Shown: one piece after another, positions 26,701-34,665 of the stretch | Numbering within the stretch: the first letter of the stretch is position 1 | Layout: the number at the start of each line of letters is the position of its first letter | NCBI GenBank assembly: GCA_012295275.1 | Contig: CM022665.1 | Location: 17,396,410-17,460,409 of the forward strand | DNA: 64,000 bases | Reading direction: 5' to 3' | Origin: Chrysomallon squamiferum | Taxonomy: Eukaryota > Mollusca > Gastropoda > Neomphalida > Peltospiridae | Notes under the pieces: model-generated | What the model was told of the DNA's origin: nothing | Seen by the model: only the letters and a program-made list of their open reading frames with translations | The model's database searches: none | Program-made: the position numbers and the translations under genes

Positions 26701-29700
26701 TTATTCAATATATGGCACTTTTTACAAACATTTTTTATAAACTAAACAGAATTTAACAGTAATATTTTGTAATAAAAGTTAATTTTTAATGCAAAATATC
26801 CTTTTTATGTTTTTATTATCTGATTTGAGATGTATTGACTGTTGCTATCAATCTTCAAGAGGATATTTGTCTTTTAAATGATTTTCTTTTAAAGTGATAA
26901 AATAATTGTTTTCTGTATATGTATAATAATGATATTAGAGAAACCCACTGCCACCATTTCTAAGACTTTTTTTTTTGATTAGCAACAAAAGATCTTTTAT
27001 GCTTACTGTCTTATGACATTTATAGCTAGAATGGGAAAATCAATGCAAGATAATAGCTAGTGTGAAAAAAACAAAAACAAAAAAAAAACAGAAAGAAAAA
27101 GAACTTAAAACTGAAAAAAAACAACTTCAAAATGAATTTAAAAAAAAAAAAATGAGCTTAAAAATAAATGAAAAATAATAGTAATAAAAATAAAATAAAA
27201 TAAAATCATTAAAAAACCCAAGAAAACCAATGAAATTTAAGTAAATCAAATTAGATATTTTATATAATGGAAAGGTGTAGATAAAAAGTTTTTGCTGCTG
27301 TGCTGTTGGGATAACTCATATGTTACCAACAATACATTTAATTATATCCTCTCAGATCTTACTCTTGCAAAAACAGAGTAGCTGATGATAAAATGAATTA
27401 TTGTGAATACAGTAACAGGAGATATAATATTATTGAAACATACTAATGATAGAAAAATTATTGTGACATACATGTGTCTCTGGTGATAGAAAATGATTCT
27501 TCTATTGTTAAACATGATTTTAACTCTTTCTCTCAGGCTAATGTGGTAGACGGAGATGTTCCCAGTCTGCCTGTAGACATTCTGATTGAGGAAGATATCA
27601 CAGAAACAGCTCTTGAACCTGCTCGGAAAAAAATCTATAGTCTGGTGGAGGACATGAAGGAGAAAGGGTTAGCCATTCCACTGAAAAGGTAAATTAGTTT
27701 TTTGTGATAATTTGCTTTTGCTTTCAGCTAGGAATTATCATTTGAGATAAAAATATATTACAAGTTTTATATGTGCTTTTGTGTAAGTGAGAAGATATTT
27801 TACAGTTGATAATGTTAAATCTGGGAATATTAAAACTTGTTCAGGAATAGTTTAATGTAAAATTATTAAAAATAAATTGTATGTTTCAGAAATTAGAATG
27901 TTAAAACTAAGAAAATATTTCATTGGAATAGTGAAAATAGTAAAATTATTAATAATACATTTTTAGTTTCAGAAAGAAAAATATTAAGAGTGGCAAGATA
28001 TTTCACTAGAATAGTTAAAATAATAAAATAATTAATAACAAATTGTGTGTTAGTTTCAGAAAGGAAAATATTAAAACTCAGAAGAGACTTCACTGGAATA
28101 GTTAACATAGTAAAATAAATTGTGTTTTTCAGAAAGGAAAATGTTAAAATTGTTACCTCGGATGCTGATAGTCCAGTGACAGCGAGAGATTATAAACCAC
28201 ACCCTGTACCACAGATTTCACCTGTTGTTGTGATCCCCACCTATGTTGACTGGAATGGAGTTATATATGCACAGCTGCTTGATGATGGTTAAAAACACAC
28301 TTGAAATAAATTTAATCACATTTAGATGTTTTTTTATCCTGTCTAGCATTACATATTTGTCAGGTTTATATGTACTAAGCATGAATTATTATCCAGTGAG
28401 TTGATACAGAATGAAATTATGCCATAATAAAAAAAGGATCTAACTTTGTCAGGCTCTAATAGTAAATTCTAAATTATTCACATAATACAAAATCATAGCT
28501 GAGGTTGACCAATTAGCAATACCATGTTTTTATTTTTTTGTTATCTGGTTATCATAGTGTATGTGTCTGTATCTATCTATCGCGCTCTCTCTCTTTCTCT
28601 CTCTCTATATATATAACAGAGAGAGATACATATATATAGACACATGTGTATAAGTATATATGTTTCTATTTGAACTGTTTATATATAGTTCAAACACTTA
28701 GACAGCTAAATATGTAAATAAAAACAAACAAAAATGTGTTTTATGTTTTTGATATGTAAAGAAACCTCAGAAAATTACATTACCAGTACATTAATGTTCT
28801 AATCATGATCAACCTACTGTTTTAACTGAAATTTAGATTAAAAAAAAAAGTACTGATGTTAATTTCAGAAGCTGTTATTGAACAGTTAACAGATGATCTC
28901 CAGGTTGAATACACAGATTCTCAACCTCAGCAGGTGAACTGGCAGGTGGGTCAGGCCTGTGTGGCGTTATTCAAGACTGACAAAATGTGGTACCGAGCTC
29001 GAGTTATAAAGCTTTTTGACAACAAAGTTGAGGTTGGTACAGTATTTTTTAAAATCTGCAATATTTTATTACTGAGAAGTGGTCAGAATGGTGGTTTCCC
29101 TTTACTTTATTTATATATATATATATAATGTTGTTTGTTTTTTGTTGTATTGTTTTTGTTACTTTTTTTCTTTTCTTTTTATAATATTGTGATTTTTTAA
29201 AATGATTTTGTGCATATGTAAAATGAAATGATAATTCTTTTTATTACTGCCTGATTAATTATATGATTTTAATTCAGTGGACTGTAATTTGAAGAAGACA
29301 GATATTTAAACTTTTGTATTTGAAATTATTTTATTTTAATTTGAGACTTGTTCCCATTTCATTATTATTAAATAAATTGTAAATATTTATGGAGTGTAAT
29401 TTGAGGCAGGCTGCCATTGAAATTGTTTTTTTGTTATGACACCTTTTATGTTCTAGGTTCGGTATCTGGACTTTGGCAACTCAGAAATTTTAGAGTTGAG
29501 TCAATTACGTCTGCCAACAGAGAAGATCACAGAAATACCACAGATGTGTCTGGAGTGTGTTTTTCACAACCTGAAATCAGTGAGTTTTTATTTACCTGTA
29601 ACACTGGACTGTGGGTGTGTTTGTGGTGGGTGTGAGTATGGATATTGGTTGTGTGTGGTGTGTGCATGGGTGTGGTTTTGGGATTGTGTGAGTAGTGGGT

Positions 29701-32155
29701 ATGGGTTGTTTTGGTATTGTGGATTTGGAATGTGTGGTATGTTTTGTGTTTTTAAGGGTGTATTTGTTTGGATGTGGATATGGATTGTGGGTGGGTGTGT
29801 ATGTGTTTTATGGTGTTTGGGTGTATTTGTGTTGTGTGTGTGTGTGTGTGTGGATGTGGGGAATGTATAGTTGTGTTTTATGGATGTGTTGTTGTGGATG
29901 TTATTTGAGAGACAGACATACATTGTCCGGTTCTACGAGTTTGTTTCATTCCCAGAATTCCGTTTCACTGATACTGAATGAAAATGAATTAAACAAACTT
30001 GTAATTTTGAATTTCTCATACCTTTTCCATATCTTTCTTTCTAAAAATACTGTACATTTTTTCCATTGTAGGCAAGTGAAGACGGAAAATGGTCAACAGT
30101 AGTTCTGGAGTACATTCACAGCTCAACTGTTAATTGTAACATCACCTTGGAAATTATGGCAAGTCATTTTCAGGAGCTCTTACTGGCCGGAATGTTATAA
30201 GAATAAGATAAATCAATTCCCTCAGAAATTAACAACAATGACCTCTCCTCACTGTATTACTGGCAGTCTCAGGATATTGTATTTCATTTATTCTATTCAA
30301 AGTACCAACTTAGTGGTAGAGTTTATTGAACCATGGGTTGTGGGATCAATTCACAGCAGGTGTTAAAGTATTATAAGATGTATATTTGTGTTTCTGGAAA
30401 GTTTGCACATGAATCATTATTTGCTTGTAATTGATTATATTTTTAAAAAATCAAATGTTTATTTAATGTTAATGTCAGTTAATGTTTTTAATTGATACAA
30501 AAAATGTAAACCTTCAGTTTGTTTCCTTATTACCTTTTAAGAAATACTCATTTGTTCATTTACTTAGAAATCTGAAAGTAATTGTCCTCTGGAAGTGAAC
30601 ATCATTCTGGAAAATGGCACCAACTTTGGACAGCTGTTGGTTCGGAATGGGCTGGCCATTTCTTCTGATGTTGCAGAAACTCTGAATACACAAAGTATCA
30701 AAATAGGAAGATTTTTGGAAGTGAGTGTCATTTACTACATAAAACATTTCTCTTTCATAATTTTAACATAACATTTTGAAAGTATGGTTTAGTACAAAGT
30801 AAATATTTCAGTCACACCTACCCTTGGACACAAAAACACCCGTTAAGCTCACAGAAGAACTGCTGCTCTATTAAATATAAAAATTAACATCAATATTAAT
30901 TTGATTTTTTACTACTGAACTTGTTTTTTCACTTTTATTTATTTATATATTTATTTTTCACATTTCAGGCATTGTTAATGTATAATTGATTTGAAGAAGT
31001 CTTTTAATATGCTTTTATTTTTCTTTCTCCTTTCTTTTATTTTTATCTTTAATTACCATTAAGAAATTGTACAAAATGATAATCCCTATTTAGAATTCTC
31101 AGTTGTTATTCTGTGAACTGCATGATGATAATAGTGATAGTGACAACAATAATTAAAAAATAGATAAGATTCTAAGTCGATAAAGTTGAATATGGGATTT
31201 TTAAACATTTTATAATAATAAAGTAATGATAATTATACAGTAAATAATAATAATAAATAATATTAATATAATAACAATAAAAACGTAATAATAATAGAAG
31301 AATAATTTTGATTTTAGAACAAAAGTCCTTTCAAAAGAGCGTGTCTTCCGCCTGAGGGTGTTAAATTTCCTGTGACAGTAACACACATGGAATTGCCAGA
31401 TATTGTAAGTAAATCAGCCATATCAGTCTCAGAACAGTGGCATTTCCACTTCTGCTTTGTGTTTTAATTCAGAATTATCATACTGATATTACTGTTTATT
31501 TGATATCTATCTAATACTGTTTGACATTTGCATCAATATACATGAAAGAAAAAAATAGTTTTTTTGATTGTATTTAATTAAAATTTTATAAATAAAATAT
31601 TAAACAAAAGGAATAAAACCGTATCTTAATATATATATATATATATATATATATAGAAGCAAGGTTCATAACTTGCTAGTTTGCCAAATTTTGAATTAAC
31701 AAGTTGTTTTTCAGATCTATTTCCAGCATGCATTACAGGACTTGAGTGGTGTGTGTGGTGAATTTCTTAATTACTTTAAGGAGATTGAGTCTGATCTTCA
31801 TCAGCTCCTGACAGTGGCAAAAAATCTCCACAAAAGCATTCCTTCAGCACAAACATTCACCAGTCTACCTGCAGCAGGTAAAAAAAAATTAATTAGTATA
31901 TATTTTATTTTGTTAATAATTAATGTTTATTTATAGAAAAAAATTGTGTAGGATGTTGCTTTTTAATGGTAATAGAAATAAAATAAATACAGGAGATAAT
32001 AATAATCAAGTAGAATAAATGGCATTAAATGTAGAAATAAAAGTTTGTAGAAGAAAGGAATTTTGATAGTAATTAACAGATATAAAAAGTCTGCCAGTGC
32101 AGATTTATTTTTAGTTATTTATAAAGAATATTTTTAAATTTAATAAGCAATGATA

Positions 32156-32197
<42 letters not shown>

Positions 32198-34665
32198 GAT
32201 AATAGTAATAATAGAAACAATAATAAGAATATCGTAATAATAACCTTGATTTGTTCTATCCATTTAGTTCCTTACCCACTTACAAGATCATTAACAGCTG
32301 CATGCCCACACAAACAAAAATACAACATACATATGATCGAAGATTTTTTCTGACTATTGTTTGATATAAATCAATAAATTAATTAAAACCATTTTTGTTA
32401 TTTCAGGACAGATGTGTTGTAGCAAGTTTAGTTCTGATGACTGCTGGTACCGAGGTGTTGTGATTGATGTTGATGAAACCACACAGTGTGTCTTCGTCTT
32501 GTACATCGACTATGGAAACTCTGAATTTGTTCCTCTGGACAGGTAACTGGAATATGGGATACAGTGAGATATCTAAAGTTTTGAGAGAGTGGACATTTAT
32601 GCATTTATGCATTTATGTATTAGCTCTGATCTACATTGTTTGATTATTATAGCAATAAAATCAAGTTAATTTTGATGTTTAATTTTATATTTTATTAAAA
32701 CAGAGCAGCAGTTTTTCTGTGACCAAAGTATGTGTTTTAGTGTCTGTTTGTAGCTATATTTAGAACATTCCTTGCTGCTGTATGAGAATTTATGGAGCAC
32801 TGACAACAAATTTCTTTTCCAAATGAAATGTGATGTAGTAACTTACAATATTACAATTTATTGAGTTATTATTAAATCAATTATATATTTATAAAATATT
32901 CATTTACATAAAAGCAAATGTACCTGTCTACATAATAACACATATGAAAGAATTTGCTTTACATTTTCTTTTACGTTAAAAAGTCCAAAATACTTTAGCA
33001 TAAACTGAGGATCCTTTATCTGAAATGTTTAGGACTGGAAATGTTTTGGATTTCAGAATGTTTTCAGGATTTTGCGATATAATGATATAACCAGCAAATA
33101 GTATCTGTGTGAATATAAATTCAATTTATATTTCATACACAACTAATACAGATAGTCTGCAGGATGTTTTATATAATAATTTGAATAATATTTTTTCATG
33201 GAATAATTATCTTTGCCATTTGAAAATTGTAACGTATCCTTATTTTGGCTGTAATAGTAAAAAAAATAAATAATAATAAATCCTATTTTTAGATTACGTG
33301 TGTTACCTCCAGAATTCTGCACACTGTCTGCTCAAGCTGTCCGATGTAAGCTGAGTGATCTGAGACCACCTGAAGGAGACAAAAAATGGAGCCCATTTTC
33401 ACTCAAAGCCATATTAGATACTGTTGGTGCAAGACCTATTTTAGCTTGTATTAAAAATTCAGTACGTTTTAGCATTACTATTATTATCATCTTTTATTGA
33501 TTTGCTTTTATTTATTGACATATTCATTTCATTGTTGAATATCTGAACAGATGTAACTATTAAGTTGTATATATTTAAGAATTAAAATGTTTGTTGTCAG
33601 TATTGTTTGAGATTTACAAAAAAAAAATTAAAATTTTAACATATTGCATCTGGCAGGTTAATTACATTTAATAGTTTTAAAATTAAATTTGTTTCTCATA
33701 TATCAGATAATAAAAGAAAAGTAATTAAAAGGAAAGAAAGAATAAAAGAAGCTGTTTTTAGACAATAACTTAAGATTATTTAACATGTGTGTGTATGCCA
33801 TTCAAATATTTTTATTATTCACTGTTTGAAATTTATGAAATCTTTTTATAAAAATACTATTTTAATATCTTTAATTATTTTTTTTATCAGAAATCATCTA
33901 CAATTGAAATAGATTTGTACAAGCCAGAAGTGAATTTTCAAACTGGTGTCATGAAGAAAGCTTACCAGAGTGTGCTGGATCAAGGGTTTGTTCAGCTTTC
34001 TGCAGAATCCAGACTGTATGTTTATCCATCAGTTAAAATACCACACTGTCAGATATTTTTAAAACATGGTAATGTTACAGGATAAACTGAAAATATTCTG
34101 CTGTCAGACTTACTATGTTTACTTCCTCCTGTCGATGATGGCAACATAGTTGAAGATTTGTAATGTTAATTTTTGAAACGAGTAAAAAGAATAATTTTCT
34201 TTCCAAGTATTAGCCTGATAAATAATAAAAACTGCAAGGTTACATTAAATGTTTCTGTTACAATAAAAAAAAGATAATTAAAAAAAATAAAAATAAAAAT
34301 AAACTGCAGATACCTTATATTAAGGTTCAAACTGTTATCATGAAGACAGAATTTACCAAAAACATATTTTATTTATTTATTATTTATTTATTATTTATTT
34401 ATTTTTAAATATTCCATCTAATAACCAAAAAAACCCTGAAATATAGGTTATGTTTTCAGTGATATTTTGCATTTTTAAATGCACATTATATGATATTTCT
34501 TGCTTTTTTCTGGCAACCTGATGGCAATGAGCAAATTTTTGAATATATAAAATTAAAAAAATATATATTTATATTTCTGTTTACAGGTTTGATGATTCTG
34601 TGAATGAAGCAGACTGTGACGTGATCATAGAAGACGAAAGCTGTGAAAAATCTGTCCAAGGATGA
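871..34665 (+). CDS. RNF17: RNF17/TDRD4-like (Qin-like) RING, B-box, Tudor protein, complete, 42 coding exons
   Basis: Joined exons give 5,322 nt, 1,773 residues plus TGA (34663-34665). All 41 introns join without a frame break, 40 as GT-AG and one as GC-AG. Domain order: C3HC4 RING (residues 7-58), B-box 1 (121-157), B-box 2 (179-211), coiled coil (about 220-390), acidic Ser linker (about 390-470), Tudor 1 (about 520-590), Tudor 2 (about 750-830), disordered linker (about 923-1119), Tudor 3 (about 1120-1243), Tudor 4 (about 1346-1441) and Tudor 5 (about 1551-1706). The block around DRPASVRDCLVFLELAKF in exon 20 closely matches vertebrate RNF17. The human protein is of similar size (about 1,620 residues) but I recall no B-boxes in it, whereas Drosophila Qin/Kumo has RING, B-box and Tudor domains. 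Family role: germ-granule scaffold that binds methyl-arginine PIWI proteins and curbs ping-pong amplification. The role here is inferred from homology. Confidence 0.93.
2271..2783 (+). CDS. RNF17: RNF17-like exons 3-4: linker after the RING
   Basis: Exons 2271-2374 and 2713-2783. They encode about 58 residues between RING and B-box 1, including NYYLIGFLVSNQNQLL and a basic stretch (IRKNPQNRNK). The phases (2 out of exon 3, 1 out of exon 4) fit both neighbours. No domain recognised. Confidence 0.85.
3441..4016 (+). CDS. RNF17: RNF17-like exons 5-6: B-box 1
   Basis: Exons 3441-3529 and 3949-4016. The ligand spacing is that of a B-box type 1: C121-x2-C124-x8-C133-x2-C136-x4-C141-x2-C144, then H149 and H157 in exon 6. 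The spacing matches TRIM-family B-boxes well. Exon 6 follows a poly-T run of more than 20 nt ending in an unusual CTAG acceptor. Confidence 0.85.
4017..6600 (+). other. Intron 6 (2.6 kb), no gene seen
   Basis: AT-rich sequence with short poly-T and TTTA tracts, especially just before exon 7 (6549-6595). Open frames inside it are short and lack coding character. No mobile element recognised. Confidence 0.7.
6601..6748 (+). CDS. RNF17: RNF17-like exon 7: B-box 2
   Basis: Residues 179-211 show the B-box type 2 pattern: C179-x2-H182-x8-C191-x2-D194-x4-C199-x2-C202-x5-H208-x2-H211. One domain is encoded by one exon. With the RING, B-box 1 and the coiled coil that follows, this makes a full TRIM-like RBCC module in front of the Tudor domains. 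Confidence 0.9.
7597..7654. repeat. CA microsatellite
   Basis: A nearly pure run of CA in intron 7 of the RNF17-like gene, with GC and TC interruptions in its first half. Confidence 0.97.
7847..11122 (+). CDS. RNF17: RNF17-like exons 8-13: coiled-coil region
   Basis: Exons 7847-7927, 8120-8220, 9508-9574, 9848-9896, 10565-10697 and 11051-11122. The roughly 168 encoded residues are rich in Leu, Glu, Lys and Asn with heptad-like spacing (for example ALNTAVKVLNLLKKTED and EVQEESSKLNAAIKEARN), as in the B-box C-terminal coiled coil of TRIM proteins, where it mediates dimerisation. Introns here hold a CA microsatellite (7597-7654), an AT microsatellite (9151-9211), poly-A (10500-10526) and a TA-flanked MITE (8269-8559). 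Confidence 0.85.
8269..8559. mobile_element. TA-inserting MITE, copy A, in intron 9
   Basis: An element of 291 bp flanked on both sides by TA (8267-8268 and 8560-8561). The left end CAGGTTGAAGAACTTTATCC and the right end read inward (CAAGTAGGTATCCTTG) are imperfect terminal inverted repeats. The interior shares long stretches with a second copy near 33003. End sequence and TA target site indicate a Tc1/mariner/pogo-superfamily non-autonomous element. It resembles Tc2/pogo-type repeats I recall from vertebrates, but I could not check this. Confidence 0.7.
9151..9211. repeat. AT microsatellite
   Basis: Two AT runs with a short spacer in intron 9 of the RNF17-like gene. Confidence 0.95.
11123..14006 (+). 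other. Intron 13 (2.9 kb), no gene seen
   Basis: The largest intron of the gene. Its open frames (for example 13110-13451) lack homology or splice support. Some stretches are less AT-rich and may be old transposon pieces, but I found no terminal repeats with target duplications. Short A and T runs occur near 12815-12840. Confidence 0.6.
14007..14881 (+). CDS. RNF17: RNF17-like exons 14-15: acidic serine-rich linker
   Basis: Exons 14007-14140 and 14774-14881. They encode an Asp/Ser/Thr/Glu-rich tract (VMDDDSETGSTASASDSS onward) ending in a basic patch (RKGIRKKPVRELE). It looks disordered and rich in potential CK2-type phosphosites. It separates the coiled coil from Tudor 1. The intron between them holds a GATA microsatellite (about 14678-14713) directly after a TA run. 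Confidence 0.85.
15263..17920 (+). CDS. RNF17: RNF17-like exons 16-20: Tudor 1 with its SN-like flank
   Basis: Exons 15263-15424, 16022-16187, 16857-16941, 17367-17438 and 17767-17920. Exon 16 opens with VTVTHISSPAKFNVQRL, the usual start of an extended Tudor unit. Exon 17 carries DDQWYRC and YFDYGNTE, so the aromatic cage and cage Asn for dimethyl-arginine look intact. Exons 18-20 give the C-terminal part, including the RNF17-diagnostic RDCLVFLELAKF. Intron 17 is an imperfect triplet repeat; intron 20 holds a piggyBac-type MITE. Confidence 0.9.
16391..16850 (+). repeat. Imperfect ACT/TTA triplet repeat tract in intron 17
   Basis: Long runs of ACT, CTG, TTA and ACA triplets, giving artificial frames of poly-Thr and poly-Leu. 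The last frame enters exon 18 in its coding frame, but exon 17 runs into TAA just after its donor, so reading through the whole intron is not possible. Confidence 0.85.
17954..18193. mobile_element. piggyBac-type MITE, 240 bp, in intron 20
   Basis: The element is bounded by TTAA on both sides (17950-17953 and 18194-18197). Ends read inward are CCCTTTCAGT and CCTTTTCAGT, matching at 9 of 10 positions. TTAA targets and CCC(T)-type ends are typical of piggyBac elements. Inside, a segment starting TTGGTGAGATA is present twice (about 17967-18000 and 18040-18073). It has no coding capacity and starts 33 bp after the exon 20 donor. Confidence 0.8.
18530..21513 (+). CDS. RNF17: RNF17-like exons 21-27: Tudor 2
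   Basis: Exons 18530-18642, 18915-19014, 19486-19661, 20214-20276, 20502-20559, 20787-20910 and 21423-21513. The core is in exon 23: AAQYSVDDFWYRAMVVGLPG, then DILYVDFGIKE. The cage Asn that normally follows Gly is Ile here, so dimethyl-arginine binding by this copy is doubtful. Exon 26 uses a weak donor (GTCGGT). Without splicing there, the frame would run to a stop near 20974. Confidence 0.88.
19015..19400 (+). repeat. Decayed tandem array seeded by the exon 22 donor region
   Basis: Five to six degenerate units of roughly 60-65 bp in intron 22. Each contains variants of TTCTGTCTATAGATAGATCTG followed by TTTTTACTTGTAT. The first unit overlaps the end of exon 22 (CTGTCCACAGATAG plus GTCTGTTTTTACTTGG), so the array appears to have grown from the exon-intron border. 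Confidence 0.7.
21691..23763 (+). mobile_element. Kolobok-like DNA transposon relic in intron 27
   Basis: A 2.07-kb block flanked by TTAA (21687-21690 and 23764-23767), with short inverted ends GGGACACATT and GGGCACACGT. Two inverted CCAAT boxes near 22072-22115 look like an old promoter. A broken coding region (about 22199-23160) reads on the plus strand across stops and frameshifts. Its last part, LKRIQQHEMLAAGEGEPSYA then AGEF, resembles the C-terminal end of Kolobok/Mutator-like transposases as I know them. TTAA targets are typical of Kolobok. No intact transposase remains. Family assignment is from memory. Confidence 0.62.
22302..23158 (+). pseudogene. Degenerate transposase-like coding remnant
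   Basis: Starts as an open frame of 89 codons (22302-22571; NLVTAGDWQEPGPSPPTSKT onward), then continues in shifting frames with stops. A second piece (22687-22908) and a third (about 22908-23158, ending AGEFKM then a stop) can be read in pieces. It is far shorter than an autonomous transposase, so internal deletion is likely. It is not part of the host gene: exons 27 and 28 join in phase without it. Confidence 0.5.
23764..23930 (+). repeat. Short tandem array next to the Kolobok-like relic
   Basis: About four degenerate units of roughly 45 bp with the pattern TTAATTTTT, then TCCATATTCTGAATTAATTT. The array starts at the right-hand TTAA of the transposon relic, so the insertion target was probably one of the TTAA copies of this array. 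Confidence 0.6.
24263..24855 (+). CDS. RNF17: RNF17-like exon 28: long disordered linker
   Basis: The largest exon of the gene (593 bp). It encodes about 197 residues rich in Asn, Ser, Thr, Lys, Asp and Glu (for example NTNKSNVESNTSTNTKVHA), without recognisable domains. Its end (VEIVVAQYESPADFSVQIA) returns to the conserved opening strand of the Tudor 3 unit. Low-complexity linkers of this kind are common in germ-granule proteins. Confidence 0.88.
25338..27688 (+). CDS. RNF17: RNF17-like exons 29-31: Tudor 3
   Basis: Exons 25338-25485, 26229-26450 and 27537-27688. Exon 29 has FCVARFSDGLWYRSKILNI and exon 30 has VFFVDYGFVQTVPSSDLR, followed by CKALKCHLADV. As in Tudor 2, the cage Asn after Gly is missing (Phe instead). 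Exon 31 is acidic and ends the unit. Introns between them are AT-rich, with poly-T (26063-26086) and A-rich tracts (27062-27215). Confidence 0.88.
27800..28132 (+). repeat. Tandem array of the exon 32 acceptor in intron 31
   Basis: At least three upstream copies of the sequence around the exon 32 splice acceptor. TTTCAG is followed by AAATTAGAATGTTAAAAC at 27890, AAAGAAAAATATTAAGAG at 27973 and AAAGGAAAATATTAAAAC at 28060; the true exon starts AAAGGAAAATGTTAAAAT at 28133. Spacing is 83, 87 and 73 bp. A weaker copy precedes them near 27800-27880. Confidence 0.85.
28133..30158 (+). CDS. RNF17: RNF17-like exons 32-35: Tudor 4
   Basis: Exons 28133-28287, 28869-29032, 29457-29579 and 30072-30158. 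Exon 33 has QACVALFKTDKMWYRARVI and exon 34 has RYLDFGNSEILELSQLRLP, so the aromatic cage and Asn are intact. Exon 35 ends NITLEIM and uses a GC donor (GCAAGT at 30159); a normal GT reading here would run into TAA within 14 codons. Joined to exon 36 it aligns well with the same region of vertebrate RNF17. Confidence 0.88.
29600..29900 (+). repeat. GT/GGT-rich minisatellite in intron 34
   Basis: About 300 bp made almost only of G and T on the plus strand (units such as GGGTGTG, TGTGTTTG and GGTGTGT). It yields long false open frames on both strands. The G-clusters could form G-quadruplex or R-loop structures on the coding strand. Confidence 0.85.
30300..30365 (+). mobile_element. tRNA-derived SINE relic in intron 35
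   Basis: A box A-like stretch (TTAGTGGTAGAGTTT, about 30310-30324) and a box B-like stretch (GGGATCAATTC, about 30342-30352), at tRNA-like spacing, with CCATGGG between. It looks like a fragment of a tRNA-headed SINE. Borders and tail are not clear. Confidence 0.4.
30568..34665 (+). CDS. RNF17: RNF17-like exons 36-42: Tudor 5 and C-terminus
   Basis: Exons 30568-30720, 31318-31404, 31715-31877, 32407-32542, 33293-33461, 33891-34015 and 34587-34665. Exon 39 holds the Tudor 5 core SKFSSDDCWYRGVVIDVDE and LYIDYGNSEFVPLDR, with an intact cage and Asn. Exon 40 has ALSAQAVRCKLSDL-type sequence after the core (read as LSAQAVRCKLSDLRPPEGD). The last exon is short and acidic, ending KSVQG and TGA. Introns hold AT (31628-31655) and AAT (32155-32196) microsatellites. 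Confidence 0.9.
32155..32196. repeat. AAT microsatellite
   Basis: About 13 AAT units in intron 38 of the RNF17-like gene, trailing off into imperfect units. Confidence 0.97.
33003..33235. mobile_element. TA-inserting MITE, copy B, in intron 39
   Basis: Clearly related to copy A at 8269-8559: both share TTTTGGATTTCAGAATGTTT and, further in, ATATTTCATA and AGTCTGCAGG in the same order and spacing. The left end (AACTGAGGATCCTTTATC) follows TA at 33001-33002. The right end is worn, so the limit is approximate. Confidence 0.6.

Noticed and set aside
27890-28132. Upstream acceptor copies as the true start of exon 32
   Set aside because: Starting at 27890, 27973 or 28060 adds AT-rich codons and early stops; only 28133 gives the conserved in-phase reading. 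They may still serve as minor acceptors.
29496-30102. Overlapping open frames on both strands rich in Gly/Val/Cys/Trp or Thr/His
   Set aside because: They arise from the G/T-only minisatellite. Their codons mirror the repeat, and exon 34 ends at 29579 with a proper donor.
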